DNA of 64,000 nucleotides from Fodinibius salsisoli (GTDB lineage Bacteria > Bacteroidota > Rhodothermia > Balneolales > Balneolaceae). The DNA lies in NCBI RefSeq assembly GCF_026229185.1, contig NZ_JAGGJA010000004.1:1-64000 (forward strand). Direction: 5' to 3'. Within the stretch, counting starts at the first letter, position 1; each line of letters starts with the position of its first letter. The notes under the pieces are model-generated. The model searched no databases, was not told the origin of the DNA, and saw nothing but the letters and a program-made list of their open reading frames with translations. Position numbers and translations under genes: made by a program. Shown piece after piece: positions 52,645-62,029 of this stretch.

Positions 52645-54261
52645 ATGAAATTTAGAAGAGGAACAATAAACAGAGTCTTATTTGTACTGGTTACAGGCAT
52701 AATGTTCTTTTACGCCTGTAAAAAGGATAATCCTGTATCACAAGAAACCCGGCTTTTTCGGCCCGTTTTAAATGAGCAATTATTTGCGGAAGACAACAGC
52801 ATTATTGTGGATATGGGAGATATGAAGGATGCTGCTTCCTATACATTGGAAGTAAGCAGGGATACTTTCCAGACCATCGAGCTCGAATTAGATACGGATA
52901 CCAATTATGTAGAAATTGACAGCCTCCTTTGGAATACTATTTATCAAGTACGGGCAACAGCCCATGCCGAAGATTCCGAATTTGATAGCAAGGTTTCGGA
53001 TTTGGGAGCCGTACGAACCCAGCGGTTTCCATCTATCATGGAGCTCCCGGAAAGTTTTGACGTTACGGATGTCGCCGCTCGCATCAAATGGACAAGGGGA
53101 GGTGCATTGGTAACTGGAATCAAAGTATTTGCCGGGAATGATGAAAAATTAACCACACCTATAATAGAAGAAGAGGTTACACCTGAAGATCAAAATAAGG
53201 AGCAAAAAATAGTACATGGATTAGACCCTTCGACCTCGTATCAAATTGCGATATACAGCGATGGTGAACTCCGGGGATGGGCCGAATATAAAACCAAGGA
53301 GGCTTTGCCATTAGGAGATAACGTTGTAGATCTAAGAGGAATTGATGATCCGTCTATTTTGGCTGAAACCCTGCCGACTATTGCCAACAATAGTGTAGTG
53401 TTGCTCGAAAGTGGCAAAACGTATACCACGGGAGGATACAGTTTTGATAAATCGGTAACCATCAGAAGTGGCTATGGTTTTGAGCCGGGTGGGGCAATAA
53501 TAGACTGTAGCTCAAATTTTAACATAAATGATGGTAGTGCTGTAGATTCTGTAGTCTTCAGAGACGTTACGTTAACGGGCAGTTTTGATTCAAACTATGT
53601 ATTCAACATCAACAATAGCGGCTCCATAGGAGAGGTTAAATTTCAATCATCCAATATTCGTTCACTTCGGGGCATGCTCAGGATGAAAGGAGGGGCAGGT
53701 ACAATCGATAAATATACTATTAGCAATAGTGTGGTGGATAGTATAAATGGCTATGCGTTGTTGACCGTAGATACGCCCGATTGGAGCGTTGGGGATATAA
53801 CGATAGAAAATTCTACCATATCGAGAACGCAATATTTTCTGGTAAGTCGATCTAATACCAATTCTATTACCATCGAATCTTCTACGATCAACGAAGCTCC
53901 TGAAAAGGGACGGCAGATGTTTCGATGGAGAGGAGATGAAGGGAATAACAACGTACTCAACGGCGTCAAAATCCACAATACCATATGGGGACATGGGTGG
54001 AATATGGATGGAGAGGAGGATGTCAGTGTTAGCGGCGTTGACGGAATGGAGTCAACCAACTTCGATATCGTAAATACCTACACCACATCCCAATTCTCGT
54101 TCTCTGGAGATGAGATTCCCGGATTTCCCAATTTTGTCTATGGAGGGACCGGTCAGGACCTGTGGGTGTCTCCCTATATCGATGGAGATTTTAATATTAA
54201 CGATTCTGGCTTTGCAGGTAAGAGCGATGCCGGTGATCCCCGATGGCGACTTGGATTATAA
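52645..54261 (+). CDS. DUF4957/DUF5123-like beta-helix lipoprotein
   Basis: A 538-residue lipoprotein (signal ending IMFFYAC, then KKDNP). Residues about 35-215 look like fibronectin type III-like modules (ASYTLEVSRDTFQTIELELD, TIYQVRATAHAEDSEFDSKV, GLDPSTSYQIAIYSDGELRG). Residues about 225-538 form a parallel beta-helix (VVDLRGIDDPSILAETLPTI, VTIRSGYGFEPGGAIIDCSS, and later ITIENSTISRTQYFLVSRSN, WGHGWNMDG). This layout fits the DUF4957/DUF5123 proteins often found in pectin loci. No catalytic residues are evident; a surface pectin-binding role or an undescribed lyase are both possible. Confidence 0.8.
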   Translation: MKFRRGTINRVLFVLVTGIMFFYACKKDNPVSQETRLFRPVLNEQLFAEDNSIIVDMGDMKDAASYTLEVSRDTFQTIELELDTDTNYVEIDSLLWNTIYQVRATAHAEDSEFDSKVSDLGAVRTQRFPSIMELPESFDVTDVAARIKWTRGGALVTGIKVFAGNDEKLTTPIIEEEVTPEDQNKEQKIVHGLDPSTSYQIAIYSDGELRGWAEYKTKEALPLGDNVVDLRGIDDPSILAETLPTIANNSVVLLESGKTYTTGGYSFDKSVTIRSGYGFEPGGAIIDCSSNFNINDGSAVDSVVFRDVTLTGSFDSNYVFNINNSGSIGEVKFQSSNIRSLRGMLRMKGGAGTIDKYTISNSVVDSINGYALLTVDTPDWSVGDITIENSTISRTQYFLVSRSNTNSITIESSTINEAPEKGRQMFRWRGDEGNNNVLNGVKIHNTIWGHGWNMDGEEDVSVSGVDGMESTNFDIVNTYTTSQFSFSGDEIPGFPNFVYGGTGQDLWVSPYIDGDFNINDSGFAGKSDAGDPRWRLGL

Positions 54262-54342
54262 ATACATGCAGCAGGTGTGGTTTTGACGGCCCGTCTGCTG
54301 CTATTTTTTATTTGCAATTCCAATAAAATTAGGGTCAGAGAT

Positions 54343-55809
54343 ATGAAAAAAATTAAGCCGTTTGTGTCACTATTTTGTGTAGCACTACTTTTTAGTGTGG
54401 TAAACTGTAGTGGTAACGTGGGGTCCGAGCCCGATCCCGAAGGAGAAGAACCCACCAAAGAGGAAGCGAAAGCCTTTCCCGGAGCCGAAGGATTCGGACA
54501 AGATGCCACAGGAGGGCGTGGTGGAAAGGTCCTATATGTAACTAATTTGAATGATTCAGGAGAAGGGAGCCTACGGGCGGCTATAGAAACATTTGGTCCA
54601 CGGATTATACTTTTTAAAGTCTCAGGGACCATTGCGTTAGAATCTAATCTTGATATCGATATTGGAGATGTAACGATTGCCGGGCAAACAGCGCCGGGCG
54701 GAGGTATTACCCTGAAGAATTATTCGATGCGTATAAATGCAGATAACGTGATTCTACGTTTTCTGCGGTTCCGGATGGGGGATGAGGCCGGACATCAGGG
54801 CGATGCTCTGGAAGGACGTTTCCACAAAAATATCATCGTTGACCATTGTTCGATGAGCTGGGCTACGGATGAAACAGTCACCTTTTACGCTAATGAAAAT
54901 ACAACCGTGCAGTGGTCTATAATTGCAGAAAGTTTACGGAAGTCGGTCCACGAGAAGGGAGCCCATGGCTACGGCGGCATATGGGGAGGGAGAAATGCCT
55001 CCTTTCACCATAACCTTTTGGCGCACCATGACAGCCGAAATCCCCGATTGGGCGAAGAGGCCGGAAAGGCCTTTGCCTTAACCGATTTGGTTGACCTTCG
55101 CAATAACGTAATCTATAACTGGGATGGGAATAGTACCTATGGTGGTGAGGCCATGAATGTGAACATCGTAAACAGTTATTATAAACCAGGGCCCGCCACC
55201 ACCAAAGAAGAACGGATCATTGCTATCGATAAAAATTTAGATGAAAGTACCGCTATCTATGACACCTGGGGTAAATTTCATATTAGTGGGAATTATATGG
55301 AAGGCAGTGAAAGAGCCACCGACGAGAACTGGACTTATGGAGTATATAATCAATTTCACTCAAAGTATGGAGACCTATCGGAGCAAGAAAAAGAAGCAAT
55401 GAGAATGGCAGAGCCTCATCCAATTGATGGCAATGTAACAACCCATACGGCTCTTGAGGCCTATGATCGAGTGTTGGGTTTTTCCGGAGCTTCTTTAGTT
55501 CGGGATGCCGTGGATACACGCATCATAAGTGACATTCGTAACCGAACATACACTGCCGAAGGATCAAATGGTAGTACCAATGGAATCATCGATTCTCAGG
55601 CTGATGTAGGCGGATGGCCCGAGTTAGAAAGTGAAGATCCGTCCGTTGATACCGACCAGGATGGAATGTCCGATGAATGGGAAATTGATAATGGCTTGGA
55701 TCCAGAAAAAGCCAATGCCAATGGGAGAGATCTGAGTACGGCCTATGATAATGTTGAGGTATATATTAATAGCCTGGTTACACCAATTGTAACAGAACAG
55801 AATCAGTAG
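54343..55809 (+). CDS. Pectate lyase, polysaccharide lyase family 1
   Basis: A 488-residue secreted lipoprotein (signal LFCVALLFSVVNC, then SGNVGS). The catalytic beta-helix begins FPGAEGFGQDATGGRGGKVL, then SLRAAIETFGPRIILFKVSG, FLRFRMGDEAGHQGDALEG, IIVDHCSMSWATDETVTFYA and HDSRNPRLG with the catalytic Arg region, the pattern of the Bacteroidota PL1 subfamily. It cleaves de-esterified homogalacturonan by beta-elimination with Ca2+. A D-x-D-x-D motif near the C-terminus (DTDQDGMSDEWE) is a probable Ca/dockerin-like loop. ATG 54343 begins the signal; an upstream in-frame extension adds nothing. The CE8 esterase follows 9 bp later. Confidence 0.92.
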   Translation: MKKIKPFVSLFCVALLFSVVNCSGNVGSEPDPEGEEPTKEEAKAFPGAEGFGQDATGGRGGKVLYVTNLNDSGEGSLRAAIETFGPRIILFKVSGTIALESNLDIDIGDVTIAGQTAPGGGITLKNYSMRINADNVILRFLRFRMGDEAGHQGDALEGRFHKNIIVDHCSMSWATDETVTFYANENTTVQWSIIAESLRKSVHEKGAHGYGGIWGGRNASFHHNLLAHHDSRNPRLGEEAGKAFALTDLVDLRNNVIYNWDGNSTYGGEAMNVNIVNSYYKPGPATTKEERIIAIDKNLDESTAIYDTWGKFHISGNYMEGSERATDENWTYGVYNQFHSKYGDLSEQEKEAMRMAEPHPIDGNVTTHTALEAYDRVLGFSGASLVRDAVDTRIISDIRNRTYTAEGSNGSTNGIIDSQADVGGWPELESEDPSVDTDQDGMSDEWEIDNGLDPEKANANGRDLSTAYDNVEVYINSLVTPIVTEQNQ

Positions 55810-55818
55810 AAGTAGATT

Positions 55819-56895
55819 ATGCGAGGAATAAAATTTAGCAGCTTAGTCCTGCCGGTTATTGTCTTTATAGTTGGTACTGCCTGCTCAGGTAATGATATAT
55901 CGTCCGATAAAGGGGAAGAGCCCCAGCCGATCGAGTTCAAGTATGTGGTGGATAAAAATGGGGATGGTGATTTTCAATCCGTACAGCAAGCAATTGATGC
56001 CGTTCCTTCCTATCTGGATGATCGGACATCTATTCTTATAAAAAAGGGGGTATATAAAGAATTGCTGACTATACCGGAAGAAAAAAAGAATATAACGCTG
56101 GTAGGAGAAAAGGCGGAGGAGATCATCCTAAAGTACGATAATGCAGCCGATAAAATTGATCCCGAGACAGGAGAGGAGTATGGCACCAGCGGATCAGCCA
56201 GTACCTTCATCCATGGCGATGGCTTTGTTGCTGTTAATATAACATTTGAGAATAGCGCGGGCACAGAATATGGCCCGGCATTGGCAATATATGTAGACAG
56301 CGATCAATCAATTTTCAAAAATTGTCGCTTCTTAGGTAGGCAGGATACATTTTATGGAGATCGCGTCCGGATCTTTGTACAAGATTCGTATATAGAAGGA
56401 ACTGTTGATTTTATTTTTGGTCCGGCCACGGCGGTGTTTGAAAACTGTGAGATCCACTCCTATGGTGGAACTTCTATCACGGCTGCCTCAACAGAGTCTT
56501 ATGTAGATTTTGGTTTTGTTTTCAGGAATTGCAGCATAACCTCAGAGCCTGGCGTGGAGACCGACCTTGGGCGTCCCTGGAGACCCTATGCCGCTGTTGC
56601 TTATCTGAACTCTGAACTTGGAGGTGGTATTAAACCGGAAGGATGGAATAACTGGGGCAACACCAGTAATGAAGCCACTGCTCGATATGTAGAATATAAT
56701 AACTCGGGCCCCGGAGCTCAGATCCAAGAAAGGGTCGAATGGGTAAGTATATTATCTGCGAATGAAGCAGAAGAGTATGCAACTCCTAATGTTTTGAAAA
56801 CCACTTATTCAAAAACCCAAGTCACGGATCACTGGGATCCCTATAAGCTGCTCGAAAAAATGAAAGAAATTGATTGGAGCGCTGGTGGTGGATAG
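55819..56895 (+). CDS. Pectin methylesterase (CE8)
   Basis: A 358-residue lipoprotein (signal ending FIVGTAC, then SGNDIS). Pectinesterase motifs: VVDKNGDGDFQSVQQAIDAV, GRQDTFYG (first catalytic Asp and oxyanion Gln), GTVDFIFGPATAVFENC (nucleophile Asp) and LGRPWRPYAAVAYLNSELGG (catalytic Arg). It removes methyl esters from homogalacturonan, which makes it a substrate for the pectate lyase upstream and the polygalacturonase downstream. Last gene before a regulatory gap, probably closing the first plus-strand operon. Confidence 0.94.
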   Translation: MRGIKFSSLVLPVIVFIVGTACSGNDISSDKGEEPQPIEFKYVVDKNGDGDFQSVQQAIDAVPSYLDDRTSILIKKGVYKELLTIPEEKKNITLVGEKAEEIILKYDNAADKIDPETGEEYGTSGSASTFIHGDGFVAVNITFENSAGTEYGPALAIYVDSDQSIFKNCRFLGRQDTFYGDRVRIFVQDSYIEGTVDFIFGPATAVFENCEIHSYGGTSITAASTESYVDFGFVFRNCSITSEPGVETDLGRPWRPYAAVAYLNSELGGGIKPEGWNNWGNTSNEATARYVEYNNSGPGAQIQERVEWVSILSANEAEEYATPNVLKTTYSKTQVTDHWDPYKLLEKMKEIDWSAGGG

Positions 56896-56919
56896 CTGAC
56901 TTTCAAATATCTTTAGGAT

Positions 56920-56957
56920 ATGGTTTTAATCCTTTCTTTTCATTCTGATAAAACCAT
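56920..56957 (+). repeat. 9-bp inverted repeat after the CE8 gene
   Basis: ATGGTTTTA (56920-56928) and TAAAACCAT (56949-56957) are perfect arms around a 20-nt, pyrimidine-rich loop, 25 bp after the pectinesterase stop. It could slow or end transcription or stabilise the mRNA; there is no T-run after it. Confidence 0.4.
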
Positions 56958-56988
56958 GTATAGAAAAGAAAAATACTTTGTAAATAGA

Positions 56989-57002
56989 TGTAATCGATTG
57001 CA
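56989..57002. promoter_or_regulatory. Upstream LacI-type operator of the second susCD unit
   Basis: TGTAATCGATTGCA, the same form as at 44947. No promoter of the local type directs transcription across it. It is 254 bp (centre to centre) upstream of the operator at 57243, so it may be an auxiliary site for looping. Confidence 0.65.
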
Positions 57003-57206
57003 CATATAATGCGCGCATTTATTTTATGATAGGTTGTACGACTATGGTGGATAGCTGGACAAATACAAAAATGAACTGTCTCTCGGATAAATGCCCCATT
57101 TGGTATGTATAGATGTATTTTATCTGTTTATTAAAAGTCAATACGGAAATTAATTAGATCCTTTCAGGAATTTGTCCCATTCTTTTTCAAAATAGGTGGG
57201 AAATTA

Positions 57207-57256
57207 TTTGCAATATATACGAGAAAATATTTACTTGATAAGTGCAATCGATTGCA
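57207..57256 (+). promoter_or_regulatory. Promoter and LacI-type operator of the second susCD unit
   Basis: TTTG (57207-57210), a 19-bp spacer, TTTACTTG (57230-57237), then the perfect palindrome TGCAATCGATTGCA (57243-57256; 16 bp with the flanking G and C). Layout matches 45131-45178. The susC ATG at 57320 follows with AGGA just upstream. The rest of 56896-57319 contains no gene. Confidence 0.75.
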
Positions 57257-57319
57257 CATGTATTGATATATGTATGATTGACAGAACTTTTAATCTCAAA
57301 ACTTTCAAAATTCAGGATT

Positions 57320-60292
57320 ATGGTTGTAAGGAAAATAGCTACAATTGGATGTTTTTTGTTTGGTGTGTTGATGGTGGCAATGACGCCCCATCAAGTGTTG
57401 GGACAGACAGTAACCGGCGAGGTTATTGATGCTCAGTCTCAAGAAACATTGCCCGGAGTAAATATCATCGTTAAAGGAACGAGTATTGGTACTTCCAGTG
57501 ATGCTGAAGGAGGGTTTTCGCTAAAGGTTCCTTCCTTATCCGATACCTTGGTTTTTACCTTTATCGGTTATCAGCGCCTGGAGGTGCCTTTACAAGGGCA
57601 GAGTTCTCTGGATGTGAGTTTAACGCCCGAAACTATTGCCGGTGATGAGGTGGTGGTCATTGGATATGGAGCCGTACAAAAAAGTGATTTGACGGGCTCT
57701 GTTTCTTCTATAAGTGCTGAAGAAGTCACCAAAGTTCCAACGACTAACGTTGCAGAAGCTTTGCAGGGTAAAGTAAGCGGAATGGATATTACCCGAGGTA
57801 GTGGTGAAGCAGGTTCAGGGGTCAATATCACCGTTCGGGGTAACCGTTCGTTAACGGCTTCGAATAGTCCGCTTGTGATTGTCGATGGTATACAATACGG
57901 CGGCGGTCTTGAAGATATAAATCCTGCGGATATCGAGTCTATAGAGGTGCTCAAAGATGCCTCTTCTACTGCTATCTATGGTTCCCGGGGAGCGAATGGC
58001 GTTATTTTGATTTCTACTAAGAAGGCCGAGGCGCAGGGAACACAGGTTTCCATTGAAAGCTATGCGGGTATTTCAAAGACGTTGGATTACCCGGACTTTA
58101 ATACAGGTCCTGAGTATGTAACACAAAAGCGGGAAGCTAACAGGGTAAGCGGAGACTGGAGCGGCCCGGAAGACGATCCCAATATTTTTACATCCAGTGA
58201 GCTGGAAAATATTGAAAATAATGTGTGGACGAATTTTCGAGATCTGCTGTTTCAAACAGGTATACAGCAAAGCCATCAGATAAATGTTTCGAGAGGTACG
58301 GAAAACAATTCGATGTACTTGTCGGTCAACTATTTTGATGAAAAGGGGATCCTGGAGATGGATCAGCTGAAACGCTACACGGCTCGTCTTAATGTAGATC
58401 AACAGGTTGGCGAAGCTCTGACGGTCGGTATGAATTCGCAAATTACCTACTATGATCGTGACCGGCGCAGAGATCCTACAAACATTGCAAATAAAATAAA
58501 TCCCCTTACCCGGGCATATGATGAAAATGGCGATTTGATTGTTCGCCCCCATAGTGGGAGAGATATTAGTCCGTTGGCCGATACGCAACCCAATGCTTAC
58601 GAGAATAATACGCTGACGACTAAAATATTTCCGACACTGTATGCAGAGCTTGACTTTGCTGAAAATCTTTCGCTTCGGACCAATATTTCAGCTACGCTGT
58701 CTAATTCGCGGCAGGGCATTTATAGAGATTCCGAGACTATCGATCGTAATGGAACCGCTCCAGAAGCGGTATACAACAGCTCAAACAGTCGAAATATTAC
58801 TTTTGAAAATATTTTGAGCTACGAAGGTGATTGGGATCAGCACTCTTTAGCATTGACAGGGGTGACAAGTTACCAGTTCAATAAGAATGATCTGGGTTCC
58901 GCTCTGGGACAAAATCAGCTGCTTGCATCACAACTGTACTATGGTCTCTTGAATGCGACCGAAGGTATTGCCGTTGAGAGTGGTTATGAAGAGAGTAGTC
59001 TTATGTCGTACGCTGGGCGTGCCAATTACAGCTTTAAAGACCGGTATTTACTTACGCTTACGGGCCGTTTTGATGGTTCCTCAAAGTTGAGTGAAGAAAA
59101 TCGATGGGCTTTCTTCCCGTCTGCGGCAGCAGCCTGGCGGATCAGCGAAGAAGATTTTATAGGAGATGATTCGATAGTTAGCAATCTGAAACTGCGTGCC
59201 AGTTATGGAGTTTCTGGAAATGACGCCATTAGTCCCTATTCAACGCAGTCAGCTCTTCGGAGAATTCCCTTTTCGTACGGAGAAGATTCCGCCCCTGGCT
59301 TTACGTTTAGCCCCACATTAGGAAATCCGAATTTGGAGTGGGAGATATCCAAAACAGCTAACCTTGGATTGGATGTTGGACTCCTTAACGATCGGGTAAC
59401 CGCAACAATCGATGTTTATGATACACGTACATCCAACTTGTTGCTTGACCGGTTCTTACCACTGAGTAGCGGCGTTTCTTCCGTAACACAAAATGTCGGG
59501 AAAACGAGAAACCGTGGTATTGAATTTGCTTTAGAGACAACCAATATCTTGAAAGATGATTTCAGCTGGACATCGAATCTCACTTTCTTCTCGAATAAAG
59601 AAGAAATTGTAGAGCTGGTCAGTGATGGCGATGATATTGGAAATGGCTGGTTTATAGGAGAACCCACTTCGGTATTCTATGATTACGAAAAAACCGGCAT
59701 ATGGCAGCAGGATGAAGCGGATGCAGCTGCATCCTTTGGACAGGAGCCCGGAGAAATTAAAGTGCGCGATCAGAATGGCGACGGCGAAATAACCGCCAGT
59801 GATGATCGGGTTATTCTGGGATCCCCGCGTCCAAAATGGAGCGGCGGAATCGAGAACTCCATCAACTATAAAGGGTTCGACTTAAGCGTTTATGTGTACG
59901 CTCGGATCGGACAGATGATGGATTACGAATATTATGACAATTATAAGCCCGGTGGAGTGGAGAACGGAGCCAATGTCGATTATTGGACGCCCGACAATCC
60001 TACAAATGCCTTTCCACGTCCCAATGCGGCCCTCTCGCAAGATAACTACCAGTACTACAGTACCCTTTCGTACGAGAGTGGATCTTTTGTGAAGATTCGA
60101 AATGCTACATTGGGGTATACCTTACCTCCATCGCTAATGGAAAGTATGCCAGTTAGAAATATCAGACTCTATGTAACTGGTAAAAACCTGTACACCTTTG
60201 CAAAAGTTGACAATTACGACCCGGAACGGGGCGGCGCGCTTAGCTTTCCGATGACGCGGTTATTCGTTACAGGTATAAACATAGATTTTTAA
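57320..60292 (+). CDS. SusC-type TonB-dependent transporter, no STN domain
   Basis: A 990-residue outer-membrane transporter. Signal peptide (FLFGVLMVAMTPHQVLG, then QTVTG), carboxypeptidase-like domain (VTGEVIDAQSQETLPGVNII), TonB-box region DEVVVIGYGAVQ, plug motifs (AEALQGKVSGMDITRGSGEA, SPLVIVDGIQYGGG, VLKDASSTAIYGSRGANGVI) and a barrel ending LFVTGINIDF. Unlike the SusC at 47199 it lacks the STN domain, so it cannot use the FecR route and appears to rely on the LacI-type operators upstream. Likely imports pectin oligosaccharides of a different size or modification. Confidence 0.94.
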   Translation: MVVRKIATIGCFLFGVLMVAMTPHQVLGQTVTGEVIDAQSQETLPGVNIIVKGTSIGTSSDAEGGFSLKVPSLSDTLVFTFIGYQRLEVPLQGQSSLDVSLTPETIAGDEVVVIGYGAVQKSDLTGSVSSISAEEVTKVPTTNVAEALQGKVSGMDITRGSGEAGSGVNITVRGNRSLTASNSPLVIVDGIQYGGGLEDINPADIESIEVLKDASSTAIYGSRGANGVILISTKKAEAQGTQVSIESYAGISKTLDYPDFNTGPEYVTQKREANRVSGDWSGPEDDPNIFTSSELENIENNVWTNFRDLLFQTGIQQSHQINVSRGTENNSMYLSVNYFDEKGILEMDQLKRYTARLNVDQQVGEALTVGMNSQITYYDRDRRRDPTNIANKINPLTRAYDENGDLIVRPHSGRDISPLADTQPNAYENNTLTTKIFPTLYAELDFAENLSLRTNISATLSNSRQGIYRDSETIDRNGTAPEAVYNSSNSRNITFENILSYEGDWDQHSLALTGVTSYQFNKNDLGSALGQNQLLASQLYYGLLNATEGIAVESGYEESSLMSYAGRANYSFKDRYLLTLTGRFDGSSKLSEENRWAFFPSAAAAWRISEEDFIGDDSIVSNLKLRASYGVSGNDAISPYSTQSALRRIPFSYGEDSAPGFTFSPTLGNPNLEWEISKTANLGLDVGLLNDRVTATIDVYDTRTSNLLLDRFLPLSSGVSSVTQNVGKTRNRGIEFALETTNILKDDFSWTSNLTFFSNKEEIVELVSDGDDIGNGWFIGEPTSVFYDYEKTGIWQQDEADAAASFGQEPGEIKVRDQNGDGEITASDDRVILGSPRPKWSGGIENSINYKGFDLSVYVYARIGQMMDYEYYDNYKPGGVENGANVDYWTPDNPTNAFPRPNAALSQDNYQYYSTLSYESGSFVKIRNATLGYTLPPSLMESMPVRNIRLYVTGKNLYTFAKVDNYDPERGGALSFPMTRLFVTGINIDF

Positions 60293-60311
60293 TTACTAAA
60301 CAGGATAAATT

Positions 60312-61952
60312 ATGAGACGTTTATTGACAGTTTTCGTATTCTGTATCAGCAGCTTTTTGTTCGTTTCTTCGTGCGACCTTACGGAGTATAATCCCGGTGG
60401 AATTACCTCTGAAACGGTGTATACCACACCTGAAGGGTTTGAAAGCTTGGTGAATGCCGCCTATTCCTATTCCCGATGGTGGTACGGTAAGGAGGAAGGA
60501 TGGGCCGCCGGTGAGATGGGGACCGACCTTTGGACCAGTGGAGCCGGGGATGAAAATCCCAATTTTACCCGCTATGAGAGCCTCCAGCCTAACGCTAATG
60601 TGGTTGGTGTTTTCTGGGAACAGTTTTATTCCGCTATCAACCTCTGCAATGCGGGCATTAACCGAATTGGAGAGTCCGGCATGTCGGAAGAACTCCAGAC
60701 CACCCGTTTAGCTGAACTCCGATTTTTACGAGCCTTTTATTACTGGCATATCGTAGAGATGTGGGGAGGTGTTCACTTTACGACCGACGAAACAGAAGGA
60801 ATACAAGTGAATGCAAATAAATCATCGGTCGAGACTTTCTACAACCAGATTTTTGAAGATCTCGACTTCGCAGTGAACAACTTACCGGTTACCACGTCTG
60901 ATATTGGCCGTGTAACCAAGCCGGCAGCCGAAGCATTTCTGGCGCGCATGTACTTAACACGAGGCATGGATCAGGAAGCCTTTAATATGGCTGACAAAGT
61001 TATTAATGATTATAGCTTTGGTCTGGTCGAAAATTACGATGACCTGTGGGAGATGGATAATCTGCGAAACGAAGAAGTTATTTGGGTTGTAAACTATTCT
61101 GAAGATCTGGCACTTAACGATCAGGAAGATGATATTCTCTTTCCGGAAGGTCATGGCCGCGGTGGACACAACGGTCACCTGCACTTTTTTATGACCTACG
61201 ATCAGGTAAGCGGAATGGACCGTGATATCGAAAATGGTCGTCCCTTTAACCGCTATATGCCAACGCAGTTTTTACTGGATTTATACCAGGATGACATCGA
61301 CTCTCGCTACGATGGTTCCTTCAAGTCCGTATGGTATTCCAACGCGCCCTCCGAAGTTGAGGGAATGGCCGAGGGTGATACCGCTATTTATGCAACCAAG
61401 TACGAGGTATCTGAAGAGTTCCGTGAGGATGCGGTGTACACCATCTATGACCGATCGGATATCTACGAATCGGATGGATCCATTGTACAGCGAACGAAAT
61501 ATCCAAGCCTTGATAAATTCGCTGATCCAACCAGGCCATCAATCTCCGAGATGAGAAGCTCGCGCGATGCCTTTGTAATCCGATTGGCCGAAATGTACCT
61601 CATTGCTGCCGAAGCTCAGTTCAACAGGGGGAATAACACCGAGGCTGCCAATTACATTAATGTGATCCGAGAGCGGGCTGCCAAGCCGGGTAATGAAGCT
61701 GCGATGAGAGTTACCGCAGCCGATATTGATCTCGATTTTATACTGGATGAGCGTGCTCGTGAGCTTGCCGGTGAGCAGCTCCGTTGGTTCGATCTGAAGA
61801 GAACAGGTACCCTTTTGGAAAGAACAAGAGAATATAATCCCGAAGCAGGTGCTAATATTCAGGATCATCATGTTCTCCGACCTATTCCACAATCTCAGAT
61901 AGATGCGGTTCAGAACAAAGATGAATTTACTCAAAACGCAGGCTATCAATAG
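60312..61952 (+). CDS. SusD/RagB-family surface glycan-binding lipoprotein
   Basis: A 546-residue lipoprotein paired with the upstream susC (19-bp gap). Signal ends FLFVSSC, then DLTEYNPGGITSETVYTTPE, typical for SusD. Further features: FWEQFYSAINLCNAGINRIG, RLAELRFLRAFYYWHIVEMW, PAAEAFLARMYLTRGMDQEA, FVIRLAEMYLIAAEAQFNRG, and LDERARELAGEQLRWFDLKR. It differs strongly in sequence from the SusD at 50831, which supports a different oligosaccharide preference. Confidence 0.94.
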   Translation: MRRLLTVFVFCISSFLFVSSCDLTEYNPGGITSETVYTTPEGFESLVNAAYSYSRWWYGKEEGWAAGEMGTDLWTSGAGDENPNFTRYESLQPNANVVGVFWEQFYSAINLCNAGINRIGESGMSEELQTTRLAELRFLRAFYYWHIVEMWGGVHFTTDETEGIQVNANKSSVETFYNQIFEDLDFAVNNLPVTTSDIGRVTKPAAEAFLARMYLTRGMDQEAFNMADKVINDYSFGLVENYDDLWEMDNLRNEEVIWVVNYSEDLALNDQEDDILFPEGHGRGGHNGHLHFFMTYDQVSGMDRDIENGRPFNRYMPTQFLLDLYQDDIDSRYDGSFKSVWYSNAPSEVEGMAEGDTAIYATKYEVSEEFREDAVYTIYDRSDIYESDGSIVQRTKYPSLDKFADPTRPSISEMRSSRDAFVIRLAEMYLIAAEAQFNRGNNTEAANYINVIRERAAKPGNEAAMRVTAADIDLDFILDERARELAGEQLRWFDLKRTGTLLERTREYNPEAGANIQDHHVLRPIPQSQIDAVQNKDEFTQNAGYQ

Positions 61953-61964
61953 TTTGTAGCAGAC

Positions 61965-61992
61965 ACAGAGGATATCATTTTAGGGCCTCTGT
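61965..61992 (+). repeat. 7-bp stem-loop after the second susD gene
   Basis: ACAGAGG (61965-61971) and CCTCTGT (61986-61992) with a 14-nt loop, followed by ATT and A-rich sequence, 13 bp after the susD stop. It may attenuate transcription or protect the susCD mRNA 3' end. Confidence 0.45.
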
Positions 61993-62029
61993 ATTAAAAA
62001 ACTAAAACAATGTCGTATCCCTAGGAGAA

